NCBI GenBank assembly: GCA_964582375.1
Contig: CAZORL010000039.1
Coordinates: 1 to 13,755 of the forward strand
Source: CAKSQF01 sp964582375
Lineage (GTDB): Bacteria; Bacillota; Clostridia; Oscillospirales; CAG-272
Reading direction: 5' to 3'
Length of the DNA stretch: 13,755 nucleotides
The notes below the pieces were generated by a model, which saw only the letters and a program-made list of their open reading frames with translations, had not been told where the DNA came from and ran no database searches. Of the stretch, positions 7,666 through 13,755 are shown in pieces (the first letter of the stretch is position 1; each line of letters starts with the position of its first letter). A program made the position numbers and the translations under genes.

Positions 7666-8691
7666 TTACTCCGTCTTGATATCTATCTTGTAACCCGTAA
7701 GACGCGCGGCAAGTCTGGCATTCTGTCCGACTTTACCTATTGCCAGCGACAGTTGATCGGGATCGACTAATACGCGACAAGTATTTTCGCCGTCGATAAT
7801 AACCTCATTGACCTTGGCGGGGGAGAGAGCTGCCGAAATAAACTCAACGGGATCCTCGCTGTATTTGACAACATCGATCTTTTCGCCGCGAAGTTCTTCA
7901 ACAACAGCCGTTATTCTGATTCCGCGTGCGCCTATGCATGCGCCGACCGGATCAACACCTTGCTCTCTTGAATAAACAGCTATTTTAGATCTCGATCCCG
8001 CCTCGCGGATCACCGAGTGAATAATAACAGTTCCATCACGGATCTCGGGAACCTCAAGCTCAAAGAGACGCTTGATCATATCGCCGTCCCTTCTTGAAAG
8101 CATGACGATCGGTCCGCGTGTTTCTTTCTTTACCTCTGAAACAAAAACCTTGACATGGTCACCGACGGCAAATGTCTCACCGGGAATTTGTTCGCTCTTC
8201 AGGAGAACGGTGTTCTTTGTCCCGGTGTCGAGCACGATATCACCGGTGAGCGGATTGACCTTTTGAACGACAGTTGAGATGATCTCGCCTTTTTTGCTCT
8301 CAAACTCTTTATACATCATTCCGCGTTCTGCTTCTTTGACGCCTTGCAGTATTACCTGCTTGCCGGTATGTGCGGAAAGTCGGCGAAAATCCTGCGGTTT
8401 AAGCTCAATATCAACTATCGCACCGAGTACGCTTTTTCTGCTGACTTTTTTCGCATCGCGAAGTGTTATCTGAGTCTCGGGATTCTCGACCTCCTCGACG
8501 ACCTCTTTCTGTTGATACATTTTTATCTCTCGTTTGTCGTTGTCGATCACGATGCGAACATTGCTTTCGCCGTCATGCTCGCGCTTATACGCGCTGACGA
8601 GTGCCGCGTCAACCTTCTCAAGCATATAATCCTTAGGGATTCCCTTTTCCTTTTCAAGCTGGTCGAGAGCTTCGAACAATTCGTTATTCAT
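7666..8691 (-). CDS. nusA: Transcription termination/antitermination factor NusA
   Basis: NusA binds RNA polymerase and nascent RNA and modulates pausing, intrinsic termination and antitermination. The 341-residue length is typical of Firmicutes, which lack the extra C-terminal acidic repeats of E. coli NusA. Domains in order: N-terminal RNAP-binding domain (about 1-125, MNNELFEALDQLEKEKGI at the start), S1 (about 135-200), KH1 (about 228-290, with GACIGARGIR at 250-259) and KH2 (about 300-341, with LAIGKVGQNARLAARLTG at 316-333). ATG 8691 is preceded by AAAGGA at a good distance. It lies 61 nt after rimP. In related bacteria NusA can attenuate its own operon, which fits the terminator-like hairpin in the rimP leader. 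Confidence 0.97.
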   Translation of the reverse strand: MNNELFEALDQLEKEKGIPKDYMLEKVDAALVSAYKREHDGESNVRIVIDNDKREIKMYQQKEVVEEVENPETQITLRDAKKVSRKSVLGAIVDIELKPQDFRRLSAHTGKQVILQGVKEAERGMMYKEFESKKGEIISTVVQKVNPLTGDIVLDTGTKNTVLLKSEQIPGETFAVGDHVKVFVSEVKKETRGPIVMLSRRDGDMIKRLFELEVPEIRDGTVIIHSVIREAGSRSKIAVYSREQGVDPVGACIGARGIRITAVVEELRGEKIDVVKYSEDPVEFISAALSPAKVNEVIIDGENTCRVLVDPDQLSLAIGKVGQNARLAARLTGYKIDIKTE

Positions 8692-8752
8692 TTTAATATC
8701 CTTTCAGTCAAATGATGACAAAAAACTTTTTCTTTGCTTAATTGTCCAATTA

Positions 8753-9226
8753 TTAAAATTGGAAGTAAACATTCGCCTTTGCAATCGCTTTACGCTCAAC
8801 GGTCTGCGTTGAGCCGTCATTCATGCGAATGATAATCAGGTCGCCGTTTTGATCGGTATCAAGAACTCCGACAAACGACTTTGTTCCGTTTATCGGCTTA
8901 TAGAGACGTATCTGAACGGTCTCCCCTCGACAAAGCAAAAAATGCTCGCGAGTTCTGATGTTCCGTTCGAGTCCCGGAGATGAAACTTCGAGATAATACG
9001 GATCCTCGATAGGATCGGCACTGTCAAGCACCGGGTCTATCGCTCGATGAACTCTCTCGCAACCGTCAAGATCGACACCTTGATCGGAATCGATCGTAAT
9101 GCGAAGATACCATGTCGCACCCTCCTTGACGTACTCGACGTCCCAAAGGGTATATCCAAGCCCTTCGACCGTCGGTCTGACAAGCTCTTCAACAATTGAC
9201 GAAATATTTCCGCTTTTGTTTGCCAT
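8753..9226 (-). CDS. rimP: Ribosome maturation factor RimP
   Basis: RimP acts in assembly of the 30S ribosomal subunit. The product is 157 residues, the usual family length. The N-terminal domain contains LGYTLWDVEYVKEG (23-36), LRITIDSDQGVDLDGC (41-56) and the family signature LEVSSPGLER (79-88); the C-terminal Sm-like barrel covers about 95-157. I chose ATG 9226 because AAGG (9238-9235) lies 8 nt upstream and the protein then begins like its family. The frame is open a further 36 codons to 9334, but that stretch covers the leader hairpins and promoter and is not protein-like. It is the first gene of the rimP-nusA-ylxR-ylxQ-infB operon. Confidence 0.95.
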   Translation of the reverse strand: MANKSGNISSIVEELVRPTVEGLGYTLWDVEYVKEGATWYLRITIDSDQGVDLDGCERVHRAIDPVLDSADPIEDPYYLEVSSPGLERNIRTREHFLLCRGETVQIRLYKPINGTKSFVGVLDTDQNGDLIIIRMNDGSTQTVERKAIAKANVYFQF

Positions 9227-9243
9227 GAAATTTACCTTAATCT

Positions 9244-9292
9244 CCGCTTTTTGCTGCCGCAAAAAAGCGGAAGAGCGCCTGCACGCTCTTCC
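9244..9292 (-). promoter_or_regulatory. rimP leader: overlapping hairpins, candidate transcription attenuator
   Basis: On the minus strand GGAAGAGCG (9292-9284) pairs perfectly with CGCTCTTCC (9277-9269) around TGCAGG, followed by GC and six T: a terminator-like element before the first gene. A second perfect 9-bp hairpin, CCGCTTTTT (9270-9262) with AAAAAGCGG (9252-9244), shares two bases with the first and ties up its T-tract. The two cannot both form fully. The second ends 5 nt before the rimP Shine-Dalgarno. Confidence 0.7.
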
Positions 9293-9324
9293 TTTCATTA
9301 ACTCTATGATCTTACTGTGGCTAT

Positions 9325-9353
9325 AGTATACCACACAATCGACACTTTGTCAA
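9325..9353 (-). promoter_or_regulatory. Sigma-A promoter of the rimP-infB operon
   Basis: Minus strand: TTGACA (9353-9348), 17-nt spacer, TATACT (9330-9325). This is 11 of 12 consensus bases. The start site would be near 9318, giving a leader of about 90 nt with the hairpins at 9244-9292. An A/T-rich block lies upstream of the -35. Confidence 0.88.
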
Positions 9354-9414
9354 TAGTTTTTTGAAAAAATCTTTGACTTCCGGCAAAAAAATAATAATTT
9401 TTTTCAAAAAGCTA

Positions 9415-9443
9415 TTGCATTTTCGGTCGAATTTTGCTATAAT
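9415..9443 (+). promoter_or_regulatory. Sigma-A promoter of potABCD
   Basis: TTGCAT (9415-9420), 17-nt spacer, TATAAT (9438-9443). The start site is expected around 9449-9451, about 150 nt before potA. A 19-bp A/T-rich block (9399-9417) upstream of and into the -35 is nearly identical to the one at the divergent rimP promoter. Confidence 0.82.
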
Positions 9444-9545
9444 AAGGCAGTTTGCAATAAAAGGCTCCAAGGAGCCTCTGCCGCTATGTCTGCCGATCCC
9501 GCGGGTGGCGGCAAATTTATTTGCGACTGCCTTTATTTTTATTCT
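9444..9545 (+). ncRNA. Structured leader RNA of potABCD (unrecognised class)
   Basis: Manual folding gives a three-way junction. P1 has 17 pairs with two single-base bulges: AAGGCAGT (9444-9451) with ACTGCCTT (9526-9533), TGCAA (9453-9457) with TTGCG (9521-9525), and TAAA (9458-9461) with TTTA (9516-9519). P2 is AGGCTC-CAAG-GAGCCT within 9462-9477. P3 is TGCCGCTAT (9479-9487) with GTGGCGGCA (9505-9513), including two G-U pairs. A U-rich stretch TTATTTTTATT follows. The first five or so bases of P1 may precede the transcription start. I cannot match it to a riboswitch class I know. The position before a polyamine importer suggests control of that operon; this is inference. Confidence 0.5.
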
Positions 9546-9564
9546 ATTTATAAAGTGAAAGGGA

Positions 9565-9589
9565 GCTTTTGTTGGGATCGAACAGAAGC
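9565..9589 (+). promoter_or_regulatory. Hairpin just before the potA ribosome binding site
   Basis: GCTTTTGTT (9565-9573) pairs with AACAGAAGC (9581-9589): nine pairs, one G-U, 7-nt loop. It ends 2 nt before AGGG (9592-9595), the potA Shine-Dalgarno, so it could affect initiation. An upstream AAAGGGAG (9558-9565) overlaps its 5' arm. Confidence 0.45.
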
Positions 9590-9602
9590 GTAGGGTAGGA
9601 AA

Positions 9603-10739
9603 ATGTATGATAAGACAGGAGAGAATGTAATCATCAGCCTGAGACAGGTTTCAAAGGCATTCGATGGAGAAACGGTCCTTGATCACATAGATCTGGACAT
9701 TTACGGCGACGAATTCGTGACGATACTCGGTCCTTCCGGGTGCGGAAAAACGACCACACTTCGAATTATCGGCGGATTCGAAACACCCGACTGCGGTGAT
9801 CTTTTCTTTGACGGAAAACGCATCAACGACCTTCCGCCGTATCAACGTCAGGTAAATACCGTATTTCAACGATACGCCTTATTTCCTCACCTTAATGTGT
9901 ACGAAAACATCGCGTTCGGTCTTCGTTTGAAAAAGCTTCCCGAAGACGAGATCAAGCAGAAGGTTCAAGAGATGCTGACACTCGTCAATCTCAAGGGCTT
10001 TGAACGTCGCCGCGTGACTACCCTTTCGGGCGGACAGCAACAACGTGTTGCGATCGCGCGTGCCCTTGTCAATCATCCTAAGGTCCTTCTTTTGGATGAA
10101 CCGCTCGGGGCACTCGATCTGAAGCTCCGCAAGGACATGCAAAACGAGCTCAAACGCATTCAGCGACAAATGGGGATTACATTTATATATGTCACCCATG
10201 ATCAGGAAGAAGCCCTTTCGATGTCGGATACCATCGTTGTCATGTCCGAGGGCAAGATCCAACAGATCGGATCACCGACCGACATTTACAACGAACCCGA
10301 AAACGCTTTTGTCGCTGATTTTATCGGTGAATCAAATATTCTCGATGGTATGATGCTCGCCGATTATAAAGTCAAATTTTCGGGACATATATTTAACTGC
10401 GTCGATGCAGGGTTTTCCGCACGCGAACTTGTTGACATCGTTGTCCGTCCCGAGGATGTTGATGTTGTTTCAAAAGAAAGCGGCATGCTGACGGGAACCG
10501 TAAGCTCGGTAACATTCAAGGGCGATTACTACGAGATCATAGTTGATGTCGGCGGATTCAAGTGGATGCTCGAAACCTCCGATTTTGTCGGAGTTGACGA
10601 GGTGATCGGGCTTGATATCGAACCCGAGGCAATACATGTTATGAAAAAATCCGAGTATTCCGGAATGTTCGGAGACTATTCGACCTTTAGTGACGAGATG
10701 GAGCATCTCGGAGATCTTGGGGAGGAAGAGGAAGAATGA
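9603..10739 (+). CDS. potA: Spermidine/putrescine ABC transporter ATP-binding protein
   Basis: PotA is the cytoplasmic ATPase that drives polyamine import. The 378-residue protein has an ABC domain with Walker A GPSGCGKTT (43-51), Q-loop glutamine Q89 (VFQRYALFPHL), signature LSGGQQQR (141-148), Walker B LLLDEP with D165/E166, and the switch histidine H199. A TOBE-type regulatory domain follows (about 240-350), with PEDV at 282-285. The start at ATG 9603 has AGGG 7 nt upstream. The protein ends in five glutamates (GAG/GAA codons) whose DNA also forms the Shine-Dalgarno of potB. The stop overlaps the potB start as ATGA. Polyamine specificity rests on the linked PotB, PotC and PotD; the ATPase alone could serve other polyamine/opine/organic-amine importers. 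Confidence 0.95.
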   Translation: MYDKTGENVIISLRQVSKAFDGETVLDHIDLDIYGDEFVTILGPSGCGKTTTLRIIGGFETPDCGDLFFDGKRINDLPPYQRQVNTVFQRYALFPHLNVYENIAFGLRLKKLPEDEIKQKVQEMLTLVNLKGFERRRVTTLSGGQQQRVAIARALVNHPKVLLLDEPLGALDLKLRKDMQNELKRIQRQMGITFIYVTHDQEEALSMSDTIVVMSEGKIQQIGSPTDIYNEPENAFVADFIGESNILDGMMLADYKVKFSGHIFNCVDAGFSARELVDIVVRPEDVDVVSKESGMLTGTVSSVTFKGDYYEIIVDVGGFKWMLETSDFVGVDEVIGLDIEPEAIHVMKKSEYSGMFGDYSTFSDEMEHLGDLGEEEEE

Positions 10740-11578
10740 AGAACAGATCGTTTTTTCAGCAAATAGTCGCACTTCCGCACATCCTTTGCGTGATCCTCTT
10801 CATCGCAGCTCCGATGATGTTCGTGCTCTATTTTGCATGCACGGACGAAAACGGTGCTTTTTCCCTTTCAAATTTGGCAAAGCTTTCGCAATACGGAAAT
10901 GTGTTCATACTTTCAATCGCTTTTGCGCTCATTGCCACCGTTGTGTGCCTGTTGATTGGATATCCGCTTGCATACTTCATGTCAAGGCAGTCGGAAAGAA
11001 CGCAAAAAATTCTCATGATCCTCGTCATGCTTCCGATGTGGTGCAATCTTTTGATCCGCACATATGCACTTATGGCGCTTCTTGACAACGGAGGTCTGCT
11101 CAACTCGGTGCTTGAGAGCATAGGGCTTGGCAAACTTCATATAGTTGGAACAAATTTCGGCGTAATACTCGGAATGGTCTATGACTTTCTTCCCTACATG
11201 GTTCTGCCGATCTTTACTTCTATGACAAAGCTCGACAAACGATATATTGAGGCATCGCACGATCTTGGATGCAACAATATTCAGACGATGTTCAAGGTTG
11301 TTGTCCCGCTTACAATGTCGGGCGTAATTTCCGGAATCACCATGGTATTCGTTCCGTCGATAAGCACATTTTACATTTCGCAAAAGCTCGGCGCAGGTAA
11401 GATAGATCTTGTCGGCGACACGATCGAGCGTCTGTTCCAAAACACCGCCACATATGGTGTCGGAGCGGTGATCTCGCTCATAATGATGATACTTATTCTA
11501 ATTTCTATCGGTGTTATGAACCGTTTCGAAAGCGGAAGTGACAAGACCGTTGTAGCAAAAGGAGGAATCGTCAAATGA
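10736..11578 (+). CDS. potB: Spermidine/putrescine ABC transporter permease PotB
   Basis: This 280-residue inner membrane protein is one half of the polyamine translocation pore. About six membrane segments are visible (roughly residues 11-34, 55-78, 91-115, 140-162, 193-212 and 240-262). The cytoplasmic EAA loop that docks on the ATPase reads EASHDLGCNNIQTMFKVVVP (172-191), with its conserved glycine at G178, and is followed by LTMSGVISGI (192-201). The start at ATG 10736 overlaps the potA stop, with GGAGG (10721-10725) inside the potA glutamate codons. The stop overlaps the potC start as ATGA. Order and sequence fit PotB rather than PotC. Confidence 0.94.
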   Translation: MKNRSFFQQIVALPHILCVILFIAAPMMFVLYFACTDENGAFSLSNLAKLSQYGNVFILSIAFALIATVVCLLIGYPLAYFMSRQSERTQKILMILVMLPMWCNLLIRTYALMALLDNGGLLNSVLESIGLGKLHIVGTNFGVILGMVYDFLPYMVLPIFTSMTKLDKRYIEASHDLGCNNIQTMFKVVVPLTMSGVISGITMVFVPSISTFYISQKLGAGKIDLVGDTIERLFQNTATYGVGAVISLIMMILILISIGVMNRFESGSDKTVVAKGGIVK

Positions 11579-12381
11579 AAGTGCTGTCAAAGCTCTATAT
11601 GGGCATCATTTTCTTTCTTTTGTATGTTCCGATTGGTGTTCTCGTTGTATTCTCGTTCAACGAATCGGGAAATCTCGCCGAGTTTTCGGGATTTACGCTT
11701 GATTGGTATAACGAACTCTTTAACGATAGCGAAGCTCTGTCATCGCTTCTAAACTCGGTGATCCTTGCGGTCACATCGGGCGCGCTTGCGACCGTAATCG
11801 GTACTTTCGGTGCTCTCGGACTCAGCAAAATGAGAAACAGATACGTCAAAGGAACGGTAAAAGCATTGACAAATATTCCGATGATGAATCCCGATATCGT
11901 GACCGGCGTTTCGATGATGCTTCTCTTTGTCGCTTTTGCCACACTTATAAAAGCACAGAGCGTTTTCGGTTTTTGGACCATGCTAATCGCACATACAACA
12001 TTCAGCCTTCCCTATGTTATACTGTCGGTAATGCCGAGATTTAAGGAGCTTGATATATCTCTCTCCGAGGCGGCGCAGGATCTTGGATGCACACCATCGG
12101 GAGCATTTTTCAAGGTCGAGCTTCCCGAGATAGTACCGGGTATCATCTCGGGCTTCATGCTCAGCTTCACTATGTCGCTTGACGATTTCGTGATCAGCCA
12201 TTTCGTCAGCTCTCCCGATTTCCAAACGCTTCCCCTCTATGTTTATAATCAGACGGCGCACAATGTCAAATTCAGCATGTATGCATTGTGTACGCTGATC
12301 GTGACCGTGATCCTCGCGATACTGCTCGTGGTTAATTTTGCGGGCGGAGCAAAGAAACGCAAGGAGGTAAAGCGTATATGA
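11575..12381 (+). CDS. potC: Spermidine/putrescine ABC transporter permease PotC
   Basis: The second pore subunit, 268 residues, has about six membrane segments (roughly 9-28, 58-84, 104-126, 132-152, 187-207 and 234-256). The EAA loop is EAAQDLGCTPSGAFFKVELP (165-184), followed by the PotC-like MLSFTMSLDDFVISHF (195-210). ATG 11575 is preceded by GGAGG (11561-11565) and overlaps the potB stop as ATGA. The C-terminus is short and basic (KKRKEVKR). Its stop overlaps the potD start by ATGA, and the AAGGAGG for potD lies in its last codons. Confidence 0.94.
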   Translation: MKVLSKLYMGIIFFLLYVPIGVLVVFSFNESGNLAEFSGFTLDWYNELFNDSEALSSLLNSVILAVTSGALATVIGTFGALGLSKMRNRYVKGTVKALTNIPMMNPDIVTGVSMMLLFVAFATLIKAQSVFGFWTMLIAHTTFSLPYVILSVMPRFKELDISLSEAAQDLGCTPSGAFFKVELPEIVPGIISGFMLSFTMSLDDFVISHFVSSPDFQTLPLYVYNQTAHNVKFSMYALCTLIVTVILAILLVVNFAGGAKKRKEVKRI

Positions 12382-13628
12382 GAAAAGTAATATCGATCAT
12401 CCTTTCGGTATCGATGATCCTCTGTGTTTGTTTGTCTCTTCTGTCATCCTGTGCAAGTGACGGCGTTTCGATTGGCGGAACAACGACTCTATACGTATAC
12501 AACTGGGGAGAATACATGTCGGATGGTTCGGAGGGTTCACTTGATTCAAATGCTGCATTTGAAAAGTGGTACTTTGAGACCTACGGGCAAAAGGTAAAGG
12601 TCAACTATTCGACCTATTCAAGCAATGAATCCATGTACGCAAAGATCTCATCAGGATCGGTCAACTATGATATAGTTATCCCGTCCGATTACATGATCCA
12701 GCGAATGATCAACGAAGATCTGCTCTCGCCTCTCGATTATTCTAACATTCCAAATGCATCGACAACGCTCGAAGATTTTTTGGATCCCTATTACGACCCT
12801 GATGTTGATGGCGACGGGTTCAGTGATTATTCTGTTCCCTACATGTACGGGATGGTCGGAATTATCTACAATACGACAATGGTCGATCCGGAAGATGTCG
12901 GCTCGTGGGATCTCATGTGGAACGAAAAGTACAGCGGAAATATTTTGCAGTTCAACAATTCGCGTGACGCTTTCGGTTCGGCACAGTATTCTATGGGAGA
13001 CGTCGATCTGGTAAACTCGACAAACGAGTCCGAATGGCGTGCGGCACTTGAACGTCTCAAGGAGCAAAAGCCTATACTTCAAGGCTATGTCATGGACGAG
13101 ATATATAACAAGATGGAAAACGGCTCCGCCGCCATCTCGTCCTATTACGCCGGTGACTTTTTAACCATGTATGAAAACAATGACGATCTTGAATTTTATT
13201 ACCCGAGTGAGGGCACAAATCTTTATGTTGACGCTATGTGCGTTTTGAAATCGAGTAAAAACAAAACCATTGCTGAAAGATACATAAACTTTATGCTGTC
13301 CGAAGAACCGGCTGTCGCAAACGCGGAGTTTACCTATTATGCGTCGCCCAGTAAGCTTGTTCGTGAAAACGAAGAATACATCGAGTACATGAACAGCATC
13401 AAAGAAAATGGGTACGACCTCATGTACGATACGGACAATGTAAAGACTTCGTCATATAAGAATCTCAGCTCGGAAAATCTCATGCTTCTCAACGATCTTT
13501 GGGAAGAACTTAAATGCGACATTTCCGTGAGCGGCGGTATTTACGCAATATGCGGTGTAATAATCGCCTCACTTGCAGGATTTGGCATCTTCTTCGCCGT
13601 TCGAAAGAAAAAGCGGGATATATACTGA
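12378..13628 (+). CDS. potD: Polyamine-binding lipoprotein PotD with a C-terminal membrane anchor
   Basis: PotD captures spermidine/putrescine outside the membrane and delivers it to PotBC. The 416-residue product has a signal peptide and lipobox LSSC (C25). Binding-site marks known from E. coli PotD are partly kept: YNWGEY (41-46), SDY (103-105) and YVD with D285. The E. coli Asp168/Glu171 pair appears as N194/D197 in FNNSRDAF (192-199), so the exact polyamine cannot be read. Two features are odd. DVDGDGFSD (142-150), a DxDxDG loop, is inserted just before the conserved YSVPYMYG. Residues about 386-408 form a hydrophobic segment followed by RKKKRD, a membrane anchor beyond the end of typical PotD proteins of about 350 residues. 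No LPXTG precedes it. The start at ATG 12378 overlaps potC and has GGAGG 10 nt upstream. Confidence 0.93.
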   Translation: MRKVISIILSVSMILCVCLSLLSSCASDGVSIGGTTTLYVYNWGEYMSDGSEGSLDSNAAFEKWYFETYGQKVKVNYSTYSSNESMYAKISSGSVNYDIVIPSDYMIQRMINEDLLSPLDYSNIPNASTTLEDFLDPYYDPDVDGDGFSDYSVPYMYGMVGIIYNTTMVDPEDVGSWDLMWNEKYSGNILQFNNSRDAFGSAQYSMGDVDLVNSTNESEWRAALERLKEQKPILQGYVMDEIYNKMENGSAAISSYYAGDFLTMYENNDDLEFYYPSEGTNLYVDAMCVLKSSKNKTIAERYINFMLSEEPAVANAEFTYYASPSKLVRENEEYIEYMNSIKENGYDLMYDTDNVKTSSYKNLSSENLMLLNDLWEELKCDISVSGGIYAICGVIIASLAGFGIFFAVRKKKRDIY

Positions 13629-13638
13629 TTTCATTAAT

Positions 13639-13682
13639 CAAAAAAGTTGCGTTTTTGACCTGTCAAGAGCGCAACTTTTTTG
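13639..13682. terminator. Terminator of the potABCD operon
   Basis: CAAAAAAGTTGCG (13639-13651) pairs perfectly over 13 bp with CGCAACTTTTTTG (13670-13682). Flanking ATTAA and TTAAT can extend it with one bulged base, and TTGA/TCAA can pair within the loop. It begins 11 nt after the potD stop. The A-run and T-run in the arms allow it to act on both strands. Confidence 0.88.
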
Positions 13683-13719
13683 TTAATCTCATATGAGAGA
13701 GTTTTTCTTCCCCCAATAT

Positions 13720-13736
13720 TTCGACAAAAATCGACA
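13720..13736 (-). promoter_or_regulatory. Two tandem Spo0A-box-like heptamers
   Basis: On the minus strand TGTCGAA (13726-13720) matches the Spo0A box and TGTCGAT (13736-13730) differs at one base; the two are 10 bp apart, one helical turn. They lie past the potD terminator near the right edge, so the gene they might control is outside the window. Short motifs like this arise by chance, and I see nothing else in 13683-13755. Confidence 0.25.
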
Positions 13737-13755
13737 CGGGTTGCGGGTAGTTTGG

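Noticed and set aside
8746..8762. Inverted repeat CCAATT-ATTAA-AATTGG around the rimP stop codon
   Set aside because: Only a weak 6-bp A/T-rich stem without a T-tract inside an operon; no sign of function.
9227..9334. 36-codon in-frame N-terminal extension of rimP, including an ATG at 9298
   Set aside because: It covers the leader hairpins and the promoter -10, lacks a Shine-Dalgarno, and RimP proteins begin at the ATG at 9226, which has a good ribosome binding site.
9338..9344. Single TGTCGAT (Spo0A-box-like) in the rimP promoter spacer
   Set aside because: One mismatch to a 7-base motif with no tandem partner is expected by chance.
9361..9558. 65-codon plus-strand ORF upstream of potA
   Set aside because: It starts at a TTG before the pot promoter, runs through the promoter and the structured leader, and has no ribosome binding site or protein-like composition.
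1..13755. Search for tRNA, rRNA, CRISPR arrays, insertion sequences, phage genes and toxin-antitoxin pairs
   Set aside because: No cloverleaf, spaced repeats, transposase motifs or terminal repeats were seen on either strand by eye.

Overview
The window looks like chromosomal DNA from an anaerobic Clostridia-type Firmicute, probably from the Oscillospirales/Christensenellales part of the class; this is inferred. The basis is the rimP-nusA-ylxR-ylxQ-infB gene order, the sigma-A promoters with near-perfect hexamers, strong GGAGG ribosome binding sites, lipoprotein signal peptides, and ATGA-coupled potABCD genes. I see no phage, insertion sequence, CRISPR array, tRNA or rRNA.

Layout. Positions 1-59 hold the last codons of an unidentified plus-strand gene. 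A small DUF378-type membrane protein gene (195-410, +) follows and ends at a good intrinsic terminator. It converges on a YgiQ-family radical SAM gene (454-2331, -). A divergent region (2332-2491) holds two consensus sigma-A promoters, one for ygiQ and one for a lipoprotein with a GH43-like beta-propeller (2492-4063, +). The 4064-4414 gap holds a bidirectional terminator, an apparent remnant of a GNAT acetyltransferase on the minus strand, and a second hairpin downstream of infB.

The central block, 4415-9226, is a minus-strand operon for transcription and translation: rimP (30S maturation), nusA (elongation/termination factor), ylxR (YlxR/RnpM), an L7Ae-type RNA-binding protein (YlxQ) and infB (IF2). 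Its promoter is at 9325-9353. The leader contains a terminator-like hairpin that overlaps a second hairpin, which fits attenuation control. The rbfA gene that often follows infB is absent here.

Divergently, 9603-13628 (+) encodes a complete polyamine ABC importer, potA-potB-potC-potD, with the genes overlapping by ATGA and a strong terminator at the end. Between its promoter and potA lies a leader of about 150 nt that can fold into a long three-way-junction structure I do not recognise. This is the best candidate for an undescribed regulatory RNA. The two divergent promoters share an almost identical 19-bp A/T-rich block upstream of and into their -35 boxes. PotD is unusual in carrying an N-terminal lipobox, a small DxDxDG calcium-loop-like insertion and a C-terminal membrane anchor.
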